Shown here: positions 27,689-36,072 of the stretch, one piece after another | Numbering within the stretch: the first letter of the stretch is position 1 | Layout of the letters: every line of letters starts with the position of its first letter | Origin: Bradyrhizobium sediminis | GTDB taxonomy: Bacteria; Pseudomonadota; Alphaproteobacteria; Rhizobiales; Xanthobacteraceae | Reading direction: 5' to 3' | Assembly (NCBI RefSeq): GCF_018736085.1 | Contig: NZ_CP076134.1 | Span: 2,552,501-2,616,500 of the forward strand | DNA length: 64,000 nt | Translations under genes and position numbers: made by a program | Notes under the pieces: model-generated | The model's input: only the letters and a program-made list of their open reading frames with translations | What the model was told of the DNA's origin: nothing | Databases searched by the model: none

Positions 27689-27912
27689 GGCACGGAACTG
27701 CAAGGGCGGGCCACGGTTCCGGCAGGGCGGTCGGGCAAATTAGTCCAGAACCGGCGAATTGGCAACTATCTCACTGAAAAATATGCATAATCTGTGCATT
27801 TGCCATGCCCGGATGTGACTGGCCACCGCGTTTACCCCTGTGCTATGTTGTCACAGGGTTTTCAGTCGGCCGTTGCAGCGGGGACCGTGGGCATGGCTGG
27901 CGTTTTTGCGTG

Positions 27913-28116
27913 ATGGAGAGGGCGTTGAAGCATAAATTCACCGTTGGAGAGACCGTTTATTTCACTGCCAGCAATGTTGCGCGTCCGGCCGCCAGCGGCA
28001 CCTATGAAGTGATCAAGCTGCTTCCGACCGATGGCGACGACTGCCAGTACCGGATCAAGAGTTCGACCGAGGCTTTCGAGCGGGTGGCCAAGGAAAGCCA
28101 GCTCCACGTCTCCTGA
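27913..28116 (+). CDS. Small conserved hypothetical protein
   Basis: A 67-residue basic protein (KHKFTVGETVYFTASNVARP, GTYEVIKLLPTDGDDCQYRI) predicted to form a small beta-barrel; the pattern of a short turn followed by YEVIKLLP and YRIKS occurs in a family seen in Bradyrhizobium and relatives, with no known function. The ATG at 27913 is chosen over an upstream ATG at 27805 because the added N-terminus lacks any protein character. Confidence 0.7.
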   Translation: MERALKHKFTVGETVYFTASNVARPAASGTYEVIKLLPTDGDDCQYRIKSSTEAFERVAKESQLHVS

Positions 28117-28267
28117 CGGAATTGCGTGCAAGGCCGGGTGCAGCGGTTCCCATTTCGCTCGCCGTCAAAAGGCCCCGTTCGCGGAATCATTCTAGCTGAG
28201 TGCGAAGGAATCACCGTTCGCGTTCGTTGGTTGAATGCATTTGTTGCTGCGTGAGGGGACATCGCGC

Positions 28268-29239
28268 ATGAACTGGGCCTGGGCTACATCGCTCGATCAA
28301 TTCTGGCGTTCGCCATCGTTTCCGTTGTGGCTGACCTTGGCCGCAGCGGGTTTTTTCGCGATCATCGCCCTGATCACGCTGTTGCGGGCCGAGAAATCGG
28401 TCGCCAACGGCGCGCTGACGGTGATCACGCTTTTGGCCATCGGCATCGCAAGCGCCGCCACCCTTCGCGGGTCTGGGGAATACGGCCGCAGCGCATCCGG
28501 CGAGATCCGATCTCCGCCGCCGGTGGTCACGGCGCTGCCGGCGTTGTCGTGTATCGACGATCTGGCGGGCGATGCCGTTCTGACCGCCTGCGAGAAGACG
28601 CTGTTCGGTTCCGCCGAAAACGCCGCCGCCGCGCTGGCCTATGCGGCCTCGCAGATCACGCGGCTGACCGCGTCAGGCGACGTCGCCGCCGCAAACAAGA
28701 ACCTGACGCCGGAACTCGCAAGCTTGCGCCGCGCGGTCGAGCGCGACCGCTACGGGCTGATGGCGTATGTGCTGACCGCGCGCGACCATTGCACGCCGTC
28801 GGACTGCGCAGCGTTCCGGGCGCTGACCGAGCGCCGCCAGATCGTGGCCAATATGGACGAGCGGACCTATGACGGCCTGATCACGCGTTATTTGCCGACA
28901 TGGAACGCGCCCGGGCCCGCGGCGGCGGCTGCTCCCGTGGCGGCGCTCGCGCCCACGATGCCGACCGGCAAACCCACCAACGCCGATTTTCCTTCGGCGG
29001 CTTCGACCCCGCCGGTCAACATCATGACGCCTGAGCCGGGTACCGCGCCGACGGCGCCGCGCGCGCCCGCGGCGGTGGCCAATGCGCCGCTGCCGTCACC
29101 GCGCCCGGCATCGACTGCCGGGGCGGCGCCGGCGGCGGCCAAGAAACCGCCCGCGCCGAAATCCGCACGCGCTGCGCCGGTCCAATTGGCGCCTGCGGCA
29201 CACGCTCCTGCGGCTCCAGCGGCGGCCGACAACGATTGA
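28268..29239 (+). CDS. Hypothetical membrane protein with Pro/Ala-rich tail
   Basis: A protein of about 323 residues: two N-terminal hydrophobic helices (LWLTLAAAGFFAIIALITLL and NGALTVITLLAIGIASAATL), a central helical domain with paired cysteines (LSCIDDLAGDAVLTACEKTLF, DHCTPSDCAAFRALTERR), and a 110-residue low-complexity Pro/Ala tail. Family unknown to me. The start at 28268 follows GAGGGGA at a plausible distance. It is 38 bp upstream of the DUF1489 gene and probably in the same unit. Confidence 0.7.
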   Translation: MNWAWATSLDQFWRSPSFPLWLTLAAAGFFAIIALITLLRAEKSVANGALTVITLLAIGIASAATLRGSGEYGRSASGEIRSPPPVVTALPALSCIDDLAGDAVLTACEKTLFGSAENAAAALAYAASQITRLTASGDVAAANKNLTPELASLRRAVERDRYGLMAYVLTARDHCTPSDCAAFRALTERRQIVANMDERTYDGLITRYLPTWNAPGPAAAAAPVAALAPTMPTGKPTNADFPSAASTPPVNIMTPEPGTAPTAPRAPAAVANAPLPSPRPASTAGAAPAAAKKPPAPKSARAAPVQLAPAAHAPAAPAAADND

Positions 29240-29277
29240 TGCTTTCAAAAGCCGGCACCGGCCGCTAACTTCTTTTC

Positions 29278-29718
29278 ATGCCACTTCATCTCATCAAGCT
29301 CGCGGTCGGCTGCGAGTCCGTCAAGGAACTCAAGGGTTGGGTCGCCGAGCGCATGCAGACGGCCAGGAAAAAAGGCCTGCCGCTCCATCATATTCACGTC
29401 ACCCGGATGACGCCCAAGCGCGTCGAGGAATTGCTCGCCGGCGGCTCGCTGTACTGGGTGATCCGCGGCGAGATCGCGGCGCGGGAAAAGATCATCGCGG
29501 TCGAGCCGTTCCGCGACAAGGACGGCATCGGACGCTGCCGGCTGGTGATGCAGCCGAAGGTGATCGCAGTGTCGCCGCGGCCGATGCGACCATTCCAGGG
29601 CTGGCGCTATCTGACCGAAGATGCCGCGCCGCCCGATCTCGGCAAAGCGACCGCTGCCAGCGTCGCGGCGATGCCCGAGCCGATGCGCAGGGAACTGCGC
29701 GATCTTGGACTGCTTTAG
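29278..29718 (+). CDS. DUF1489 family protein with duplicated 3' end
   Basis: A 146-residue protein conserved in Alphaproteobacteria (HLIKLAVGCESVKELKGWV, HVTRMTPKRVEELLAGGSLY, FQGWRYLTEDAAPPDL). Function is unknown. Its last 55 bp before the final codon (29660-29714) are repeated exactly at 30810-30864, where the second copy ends in a TAA and overlaps the convergent panC stop. That copy is probably the native end, and the present gene end was supplied or duplicated when the DUF4365 gene was inserted. The protein sequence is unchanged (both copies end DLGLL). Confidence 0.88.
   Translation: MPLHLIKLAVGCESVKELKGWVAERMQTARKKGLPLHHIHVTRMTPKRVEELLAGGSLYWVIRGEIAAREKIIAVEPFRDKDGIGRCRLVMQPKVIAVSPRPMRPFQGWRYLTEDAAPPDLGKATAASVAAMPEPMRRELRDLGLL
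29660..29714 (+). repeat. 55-bp direct repeat, left copy
   Basis: Identical over 55 bp to 30810-30864. It forms the end of the DUF1489 coding region and lies 9 bp before the DUF4365 start codon. The repeats are 1150 bp apart and bound the inserted gene. Confidence 0.95.
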
Positions 29719-29723
29719 AGCAG

Positions 29724-30767
29724 ATGCCGCGGCGCACGCCTTCCCAACAAATTGGGTCTCTCGGGCAACGGATGGCAGCGACTGCTTTTGAGCGACTTGG
29801 CGGCTGGATTGTCCGAAATCAGGAAGAGGATGTCGGCATTGACATGGAGGCGGAGCTCTCCGATCCAGACCCGAGCGGTCAATTTCTAAAATGCCAAATC
29901 AAGAGCTTCAAAGGCAAGGCGGGGCCAAAAGTAGTTCGTCTCAAAAATACCTTTTTGAAATATGTTTACGAGTGTCGAATTCCCATCATCCTAGTACAAG
30001 TCGAGGTCGTCACTGGATCCGTGTGGTTCTGCTGGCTTCAGGGTCAAATTGAGACGAAGCGACTTCAACGCTCAATTTATGGATCGAAGAGCCAGACAGC
30101 AATTGCCGCTGAATGGCTGACGCCCCTTGATGGTGCGGGGAGTGAGCAGCTCAGAGCTATTGCGCGTGGTATTCACCCCATAGCGCTTGCAACACAGATT
30201 CGTGGCCTTATTCGGTTTGGCCTTGAGATCCACGACCATGAGCTTGTGGGAGCCGCAAATAGCCTCCTGTTCAAGTATCACAAGGATATCTCTTTCTTCC
30301 CGCTCGATCTGGTGATCGATGAAGTCCTGTCCTTGGGAAATCGAATCCGAGCGACACTTGAGGGAAACGCATTATCTGAGTTGCTCTACATGCTCGCTCG
30401 CTCTTTTGGCGATTGCTTTAGTCAAGAGCAGATCCGCAAGGTGGTTGTCCGTGAGGACAGTTATTCTAGAACAGGCATCAATGCTCTGGGCATCATGTAC
30501 GATCAATTTCCGGCGCATATGAGAGCCTTGCAGCTCGGTGAGCTGTTTAGGGATTTTGACGACTGGCGGGTCGCGTATTTCTGCAATCTTCGCGATAAAT
30601 ACGCGGGCGTGTCGGTCTTCGAACTCATGACAAGTGACTATGACTGCGCACTCGATGGCTACAACTTGCATCCCAGCGTAAAGGAACGCGGGCACGATAG
30701 ATGGGCGAACCGGGGTGACTGCGCTCTTCTCGACTATGCCTACGAGATGGAGGAATCGTCGTGTTGA
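29724..30767 (+). CDS. DUF4365-type predicted nuclease, inserted gene
   Basis: A 347-residue protein whose N-terminal 130 residues fit the DUF4365 family, thought to have a PD-(D/E)XK nuclease-like fold. The core reads GGWIVRNQEEDVGID with D40, then after 17 residues QIK (Q58, K60), preceded by a helix with E23; the spacing matches a D-(Q/E)XK site. The remaining 210 residues are helical and unfamiliar. The gene is AT-richer than its neighbours. Its ATG is 5 bp after the DUF1489 stop with no strong ribosome binding site, so it probably relies on host-gene transcription and coupled translation. A defence role is an inference from fold and context. A later Met at 29772 is an alternative start. 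Confidence 0.78.
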   Translation: MPRRTPSQQIGSLGQRMAATAFERLGGWIVRNQEEDVGIDMEAELSDPDPSGQFLKCQIKSFKGKAGPKVVRLKNTFLKYVYECRIPIILVQVEVVTGSVWFCWLQGQIETKRLQRSIYGSKSQTAIAAEWLTPLDGAGSEQLRAIARGIHPIALATQIRGLIRFGLEIHDHELVGAANSLLFKYHKDISFFPLDLVIDEVLSLGNRIRATLEGNALSELLYMLARSFGDCFSQEQIRKVVVREDSYSRTGINALGIMYDQFPAHMRALQLGELFRDFDDWRVAYFCNLRDKYAGVSVFELMTSDYDCALDGYNLHPSVKERGHDRWANRGDCALLDYAYEMEESSC

Positions 30768-30809
30768 TCTTCAGCCGGAATAGAGGCGGGTTCGAGAAGG
30801 CCGCCGTCT

Positions 30810-30864
30810 GCGTCGCGGCGATGCCCGAGCCGATGCGCAGGGAACTGCGCGATCTTGGACTGCT
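30810..30864 (+). repeat. 55-bp direct repeat, right copy
   Basis: Second exact copy of 29660-29714. It is directly followed by a TAA in the DUF1489 frame, and it touches the panC stop codon (30865-30867, minus strand), so it seems to be the original end of the DUF1489 gene. Confidence 0.95.
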
Positions 30865-31716
30865 CTAAACCGCGATATTGTCGATCAGGCGGGTCTTGCC
30901 GAGCCTTGCCGCCACCAGAATTCGCACCGGTCCATCCTTGACCGAGGCGATCGGCGCCAGCGTTTCGGCGTGCCGGGCCTCGAAATAGTCGAGGATAAAA
31001 CCGGCCGTCGTGATCAACGCGGCGCCGCCGGCCATCGCCGCGGCGAGGTCGTCGCCCGCACGCAAGCGCGCTGCACTTTCCTTCATGGCGCGGTACAGCA
31101 CCGGCGCCGTCAGCCGTTCTTCCGGCGACAGATAGACGTTGCGCGAGGACATCGCGAGGCCGTCGCGTTCCCGCACCGTGCGCGAGCCGATCACCTTGAC
31201 GCCGAGGTCGAGATCCCTCGCCATCCGCGTCACTACCCGCAGCTGCTGGAAATCCTTTTCGCCGAAGATCGCGAAGTCCGGCCTGACTTGTGTGAACAGT
31301 TTGCCGACGACCGTGGCGACGCCGCCGAAGAAGTGCGGCCGGAAGCGGTCTTCCAGTCCCGCGGTGGCCGGCCCCTCCGGCACGATCCGGGTGGCGAAGC
31401 CGTCCGGGTACATGGTCTTGACGTCCGGATTCCAGATCAGGTCGACCTCTTCGGCGGCAAGCTTGGCGACGTCGGCCTTCCAGGTGCGCGGGTACGAGCC
31501 GAAATCCTCAGACGGCGCGAACTGCGTGGGGTTAACGAAGATCGAGACGATGACCTTCCTGGCGCGGCGTTTCGCCAGCCGGACCAGCGACACATGGCCG
31601 TCATGGAGCGCTCCCATGGTTGGCACCAGGGCGGTGGTGGCCTTCTTCGCGCGGATGCCGTCGAGGGCGCGACGCAGCGCGGGGACCGTGCGGACGATCA
31701 TGGGGTTTCGTGACAT
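30865..31716 (-). CDS. panC: Pantothenate synthetase
   Basis: A 283-residue enzyme joining pantoate and beta-alanine with ATP, the last step of pantothenate synthesis. The nucleotidyl-transferase motif is [10 protein letters not shown] (H38, H41), followed by [21 protein letters not shown] and the late SSRNVYL, which corresponds to the KMSKS-like loop. The start at 31716 is chosen because the upstream frame is not family-like; [11 protein letters not shown] five codons later is possible. It is convergent with the DUF1489 region. Confidence 0.93.
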   Translation of the reverse strand: MSRNPMIVRTVPALRRALDGIRAKKATTALVPTMGALHDGHVSLVRLAKRRARKVIVSIFVNPTQFAPSEDFGSYPRTWKADVAKLAAEEVDLIWNPDVKTMYPDGFATRIVPEGPATAGLEDRFRPHFFGGVATVVGKLFTQVRPDFAIFGEKDFQQLRVVTRMARDLDLGVKVIGSRTVRERDGLAMSSRNVYLSPEERLTAPVLYRAMKESAARLRAGDDLAAAMAGGAALITTAGFILDYFEARHAETLAPIASVKDGPVRILVAARLGKTRLIDNIAV

Positions 31717-31999
31717 CTGGACTCGATCTGTCGGGGGTAAGGAGGCCGGCGCTTCCGACCGTGCGGAGGGAAGGCCGATCTTATCAAGGCCGCGGCTTGG
31801 TCGCCAAGCGGCTCGCTGCCCGCATGAGGCCGGGCCGGTCCCTTCAGATATCCACCGGACGTGCGGTCGCTCACAGACGTTGTCGATCCGGGCATGGGAT
31901 TCATGATTAAGGCAGACAGCCAGTGATCCTGGAGTGCTATCGCGCATTTCACTTGACCGCGGTCGTGCAGAATTTGAAGATATTTACAGGGGCTGAATC
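31717..31999. other. Intergenic region between panC and mipZ
   Basis: About 280 bp holding the divergent promoters of panC and mipZ. I see no RNA gene. A GGGG site sits before the mipZ start. No clear CtrA full site was found by eye. Confidence 0.4.
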
Positions 32000-32923
32000 A
32001 TGTTGGTGCAGACTAGTCAGGGTCAGTCGGGTTCGGCGCACGTGGTTGTGCTGGGCAACGAAAAGGGCGGGTCGGGAAAATCCACCACAGCCCTGCACAT
32101 CGCTGTCGCCCTGATGAAAGCCGGCCAGCGCGTCGCCACCGTCGATCTGGACTGCCGCCAGCAAAGCTTCACTCGCTATATCAACAACCGAAGCGCCTGG
32201 GCGCGCCGCACCGGCCTCGATCTCGAGATCCCCGTGCATCGCTGCATCAAGCTCGGCGAGACCATGCAGATCGCCGACAACGAGACTTCCGAATCCCAGC
32301 AATTCATGGACGCCGTCAGTGCGGTCGAGCGCACCTTCGATTTCATCGTGATTGATACCCCGGGGTCGGACAGCTATCTGATGCGGCTGGCGCATTCGAT
32401 GGCCGACACGCTGGTGACGCCGATCAATGACAGCTTCCTCGATTTCGATGTGCTGGGGACGGTCGACCCCGCCACTTATTCCGTGACCGGCGAGAGCCAC
32501 TATGCGGAGATGGTGCGCGATGCACGGCGCAAGCGCCGCCAGCTCGACGGCGCCACGACCGACTGGATCGTGGTCCGCAACCGGTTGTCGATGCTTGGAT
32601 CGCGCAACAAGCAGCTGGTCGCCGATGGTCTCAATGAGTTGTCATTCCGGCTCGGCTTCCGCTCGATCGATGGCTTTGCCGAGCGCGTGGTGTACCGCGA
32701 ATTCTTCCCGCGCGGGCTGACTGCGCTGGACGACCTCGACGAGGCGACGCTCGGCACCCGTCCGAGTCTCGGCCATGTGACGGCGCGCGAGGAGGTGACG
32801 AGCCTGCTGCGCCAGTTGAAGCTGCCGCTCGATGAGCGCGGCCGGCGTCGGGCCGCTAACCGGGCCGAATGGTTTACCCAGGTCGATAAGCCGCTGGAGC
32901 TCCACGACATCCTCGGCGCCTGA
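32000..32923 (+). CDS. mipZ: Division-plane positioning ATPase MipZ
   Basis: A 307-residue ParA-family ATPase. The deviant Walker A motif is GNEKGGSGKSTTALH (K27), Walker A' and B-type motifs are VDLDCRQQSF and FIVIDTPGSD, and the C-terminal half (DWIVVRNRLSMLGSRNKQLV, GFAERVVYREFFPRGLTALD) is specific to MipZ rather than ParA or Soj. In Caulobacter, MipZ forms a gradient from ParB at the poles and keeps FtsZ at midcell. Here it stands alone, not near parAB, as is normal. Confidence 0.95.
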   Translation: MLVQTSQGQSGSAHVVVLGNEKGGSGKSTTALHIAVALMKAGQRVATVDLDCRQQSFTRYINNRSAWARRTGLDLEIPVHRCIKLGETMQIADNETSESQQFMDAVSAVERTFDFIVIDTPGSDSYLMRLAHSMADTLVTPINDSFLDFDVLGTVDPATYSVTGESHYAEMVRDARRKRRQLDGATTDWIVVRNRLSMLGSRNKQLVADGLNELSFRLGFRSIDGFAERVVYREFFPRGLTALDDLDEATLGTRPSLGHVTAREEVTSLLRQLKLPLDERGRRRAANRAEWFTQVDKPLELHDILGA

Positions 32924-32925
32924 AC

Positions 32926-32949
32926 CTTGCGGTGGGTGGCTACCGCAAG
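32926..32949 (+). terminator. Stem-loop immediately after mipZ
   Basis: Arms CTTGCGGT and ACCGCAAG are perfect 8-bp complements around an 8-nt loop, starting 2 bp after the mipZ stop. There is no T-tract, so it may be a weak terminator. Confidence 0.5.
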
Positions 32950-33273
32950 CCCCGACTTGGTGGTGAGAGCGGTACCGGGCGGCCGGCGAGGGTGCGGCCC
33001 GCTGGAACGGATCGCCGCGCTGCGCGTTTTTACTGGGCTTTTAACTTACAGTTGAACGGGACGTTGATTGGCCGCGTCCAAACAGGGAGGACCGGATTTG
33101 GCGTCTTCGACTGAGCGGTTGCACAATACCAGGGTGCGACGCACAACGTTCAGGCGACGAATTCACAACATTTGGTCTTCCTGTCACGTCGGCGTGACAT
33201 ATATCATGGACAAGGGCCCGCAGAGTCCCGACCAATAAAATAGCCCCGTTCGATGGGGGCCCTGAGGACGAAC
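32950..33273. other. Gene-free stretch upstream of the alpha/beta hydrolase
   Basis: About 320 bp. The only structure I can point to is the perfect dyad at 33182-33199 (listed separately) and a small GCCCC/GGGGC hairpin near 33243-33259 before the start codon. Confidence 0.4.
33182..33199. promoter_or_regulatory. Perfect dyad TGTCACG-N4-CGTGACA, possible operator
   Basis: A 7-bp inverted repeat about 75 bp upstream of the alpha/beta hydrolase start, followed directly by an AT-rich TATATC that could be a -10. This arrangement suits an operator, but the regulator is unknown and a chance dyad is possible. Confidence 0.35.
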
Positions 33274-34149
33274 ATGAAACGTGGAATTGCCGTTCTGCTT
33301 TCGCTAATCCTGCTGGTTGCGGTTGGCTATTTCACCGCAAGCAAGTGGGCGATCCGTCATGAGACGGTGACATTCTATGATGCTGCGCGAGGCAACCGTC
33401 CGGTCCCGGTCCATATCGCCGTGCGGTACGATAAGGAAATGCAGGCGGATGCCGGCATGATCACGCTGCCGGTGGCGGTCCTCAACCACGGCAACACCGT
33501 CAAGAACACCGAGTATTCGTTCCTGGCCAACGTGTTTGCCGCGCGCGGCTATATCGCGCTCAGCCCCCAGCATGATCTGCCGGGCGATCCTCCGATGGTG
33601 ACCAAGCCCGGCGAGCTCTATGTCGGCCGTCTGCCGCAAATGCAGCGCGGCGTCGACAATATCCATTTTGCCCTCGCGGAAATGAAGAAGCTTCAGCCCA
33701 ACGCCGACTACGCCAAGGTGACGATGGTCGGACATTCGTTGGGCGGCGACATCTCGATGCTTTTCGCCAAGGAACATCCCGACCATGTCAAGAAGGTCGT
33801 GACGCTCGACAATCTGCGGGTGCCCTTCGTCACCGAGGGCAAGTTCAAGATCCTGTCGTTCCGCTCGAAGGATGCACAGTTCAAGCCGGACCCCGGCGTC
33901 GTTCCCGATGCCGAGCAGTGCGAGAAGTCGGGTATCACCGTCGTGGACACCGGCTTCCAGCACAACGATATGCGTGACACCGGTCCGGATACGGCGAAGG
34001 CCTCGATCCAGAGCATGCTTGACAAATTCCTGAGCGATACCGACAGCGAGCTCGGGCCGGTCGATACCAAGTCGCCGAAGATCACCCAGCCGGGCCCGGT
34101 CTCGCTGCTGGACCCCGGGAAGAAAACCGCGCGCCCCGTGGCGAATTGA
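33274..34149 (+). CDS. Membrane-anchored alpha/beta hydrolase
   Basis: A protein of about 291 residues with an N-terminal hydrophobic anchor (MKRGIAVLLSLILLVAVGYF). The hydrolase core has LNHGNTVKNTEYSFLANVFA, and the nucleophile elbow GHSLGGD, with later candidates for the acid (KDAQFKPD) and histidine (FQHNDM). It is probably exported or held on the periplasmic side. The substrate cannot be deduced. The ATG at 33274 follows a GAGGAC-like site; an ATG seven codons earlier is possible. Confidence 0.8.
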   Translation: MKRGIAVLLSLILLVAVGYFTASKWAIRHETVTFYDAARGNRPVPVHIAVRYDKEMQADAGMITLPVAVLNHGNTVKNTEYSFLANVFAARGYIALSPQHDLPGDPPMVTKPGELYVGRLPQMQRGVDNIHFALAEMKKLQPNADYAKVTMVGHSLGGDISMLFAKEHPDHVKKVVTLDNLRVPFVTEGKFKILSFRSKDAQFKPDPGVVPDAEQCEKSGITVVDTGFQHNDMRDTGPDTAKASIQSMLDKFLSDTDSELGPVDTKSPKITQPGPVSLLDPGKKTARPVAN

Positions 34150-34268
34150 TCGTCGCCGGTATCAAGACGGTTACCGTAACCTGTTGCGGGCGAGAGGGCG
34201 CGGTCGCTGCGCATTGACCGCCTGCCGATCCCGGCCCACATAAGGCTCGCTGCAAATTGCGAGTGCTG

Positions 34269-35036
34269 ATGTCCGGCGAACCCACCAAACCGAAATCCGC
34301 AGGCGAGGTATCCGCATCGCAGAAGGCTGCGTCCGGCAAGGCCGGTCCGTTGCCGGAGGCGAGGCCGTCGGCTTCGGAGGAAATCGCCGCCTTCGTCGCC
34401 AAGGCCCGCGCGATGTCGCCGCATGCGGCCGGCGCGCGGGGCCGGCTGGTATTCGCGCTCGACGCCACCATGAGCCGGCAGCCGACATGGGACATGGCCT
34501 GCGCACTGCAGGCCGACATGTTTCGCGAGGCGGCCTCGCTCGGCAGCCTCGATATCCGCCTCGTCTATTATCGCGGCCTCAACGAGTGCCGGGCCACCGG
34601 GTGGATCTCCGACAGCGCGCAATTGGCGAAGCTGATGGGCAAGATCGATTGCCGCGGCGGTAACACCCAGATCGGCAAGGTGCTGTCGGAAGCGCGGCGG
34701 GAGGCGGTTTCCTCAGGCGTGCGTGCGGTGGTGTTCGTCGGCGACGCCATGGAGGAAGGGGTCGACGATCTCTGCGCCAAGGCCGGCGAACTCGGACTGC
34801 TCAAGGTGCCGGTCTTCATGTTCCAGGAAGGGCACGACACCGTCGCCGAGCAGGCGTTCCGCGAGATCGCGCGGCTGACCGGCGGCGCGTGGTGCAGGTT
34901 CGATCCCGGCGCCGCCGCGCAACTGCGCGAACTGCTGCGCGCCGCGGCGGCCTACGCCGCTGGCGGACGCGAGGCGCTGCTGCGGCTGTCGAAGACCGGC
35001 AGCGGTGCGGCCAAACTGCTCGGCCAGATGAAGTGA
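34269..35036 (+). CDS. von Willebrand factor A-like domain protein
   Basis: A protein of about 255 residues. After a Ser/Ala/Pro-rich N-terminus of some 50 residues there is a VWA-like fold: LVFALDATMSRQPTWD (degenerate MIDAS of the form DxTxS), then YRGLNECRATGWISDS, GNTQIGKVL and VFVGDAMEEGVDDL. It could be a co-chaperone or scaffold, and it precedes a membrane DnaJ-domain gene by about 80 bp on the same strand. Family function is not established. The start at 34269 is favoured over 34257. Confidence 0.75.
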   Translation: MSGEPTKPKSAGEVSASQKAASGKAGPLPEARPSASEEIAAFVAKARAMSPHAAGARGRLVFALDATMSRQPTWDMACALQADMFREAASLGSLDIRLVYYRGLNECRATGWISDSAQLAKLMGKIDCRGGNTQIGKVLSEARREAVSSGVRAVVFVGDAMEEGVDDLCAKAGELGLLKVPVFMFQEGHDTVAEQAFREIARLTGGAWCRFDPGAAAQLRELLRAAAAYAAGGREALLRLSKTGSGAAKLLGQMK

Positions 35037-35113
35037 TCGGGTTTCCCCGCTTCCGGAGCGAAGCGGCGATTGCCCGGCATGCTTTTTGTCGCTGACCCCA
35101 CTATATTGGGCAG

Positions 35114-35842
35114 ATGCCAACCCTGATCGCCGGCGTCGTCGCCGTTATCCTGCTCTATTCGCTGCTGCAGATGTTTCGTGCGGCCAACCCGGTTATTTTG
35201 GCCCGTGCCATCAAGATCGGCGGCGGCATCGTGGCGCTTGCGGTAGCCGCCTTTACCGGCCTCAAGGGTGAACTGGCCGTGGCGATCCCGCTTGGCATCT
35301 TCGGCGCCGGGCTGCTCGGCTGGTCGCCATTCGGGCCGTCAGGTTTCAGCAATATCGGCGGGATCTTCGGCGCCGGCGCGAAGCGCTCCGCCGGGCAAAC
35401 CTCGAGGGTCCGTTCACAATACCTCGACATGACGCTCGATCACGACAGCGGCGAGCTGACGGGCCGGATCGTGGCCGGGCCTCACGCCGGCCATTCGCTG
35501 GACGAATTCGATCTGCCGCAGCTGACGGCGATGATTTCAGGCTTCGATGCCGAGAGTGTCGCGCTATTTGAAAGCTATCTGGACCGCCGGTTTCCCGCCT
35601 GGCGTCAGGACGCGCAGGGACACGCGGCAGGGAGGCAGAGCCGCCCGGCGCCGAGCGGCAAAATGACGGACGAGGAGGCCTACCAGATCCTTGGCCTGCA
35701 GCCGGGGGCGGGGCGCAGCGAGATCGGACGGGCGCATCGCGCGCTCATGAAGAAACTGCATCCCGACCAGGGGGGGTCTACGTACCTCGCCGCCCGTGTA
35801 AACGAGGCCAAGGATACTTTGCTTCGCACGCATCTAAGCTAA
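35114..35842 (+). CDS. Membrane-anchored DnaJ-domain protein
   Basis: A 242-residue protein with two or three N-terminal hydrophobic helices (IAGVVAVILLYSLLQMF and GGIVALAVAAFTGLKG) and a short C-terminal J domain. The J domain contains EAYQILGLQPGAGRSEIGRA and the HPD triad in MKKLHPDQGG, so it should stimulate DnaK. This domain order (membrane part first, J domain last) is common in Alphaproteobacteria. It follows the VWA gene and may act together with it. Confidence 0.87.
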   Translation: MPTLIAGVVAVILLYSLLQMFRAANPVILARAIKIGGGIVALAVAAFTGLKGELAVAIPLGIFGAGLLGWSPFGPSGFSNIGGIFGAGAKRSAGQTSRVRSQYLDMTLDHDSGELTGRIVAGPHAGHSLDEFDLPQLTAMISGFDAESVALFESYLDRRFPAWRQDAQGHAAGRQSRPAPSGKMTDEEAYQILGLQPGAGRSEIGRAHRALMKKLHPDQGGSTYLAARVNEAKDTLLRTHLS

Positions 35843-36025
35843 CTCCGGGCAACGCCACCAAACGCTACAAGCCGAGAGTCGCTTCTGGTCTTCTCCGTCC
35901 AACGCCCCGTTGCCGCCCGCCGTTGTCCGGCGTGGTCGATCTTTGGTCATTTAGTATTAACCGCAAATTCTTGACGAGAAGTTTGCAAGCGCGGGATTTG
36001 CCGTGCGATCCCGCCAAATACGAAA

Positions 36026-36048
36026 ATGCCGGCGCGTGGCACCGGCAT
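36026..36048 (-). terminator. Rho-independent terminator of the carboxypeptidase gene
   Basis: On the minus strand a hairpin with ATGCCGG/CCGGCAT arms is followed by TTTCG, 25 bp past the stop of the 36073-37899 gene. Confidence 0.6.
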
Positions 36049-36072
36049 CGCGACCTCAAAAGAGATGAGGGA

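Noticed and set aside
26054..27703. A 549-codon minus-strand open frame
   Set aside because: It spans the DUF599 and glutathione transferase genes in another frame and has the Arg/His-rich composition of a shadow in GC-rich DNA.
29660..30864. The 55-bp repeats as a transposon target duplication
   Set aside because: Target duplications of transposons are far shorter (2-14 bp), and no transposase or terminal inverted repeats are present.
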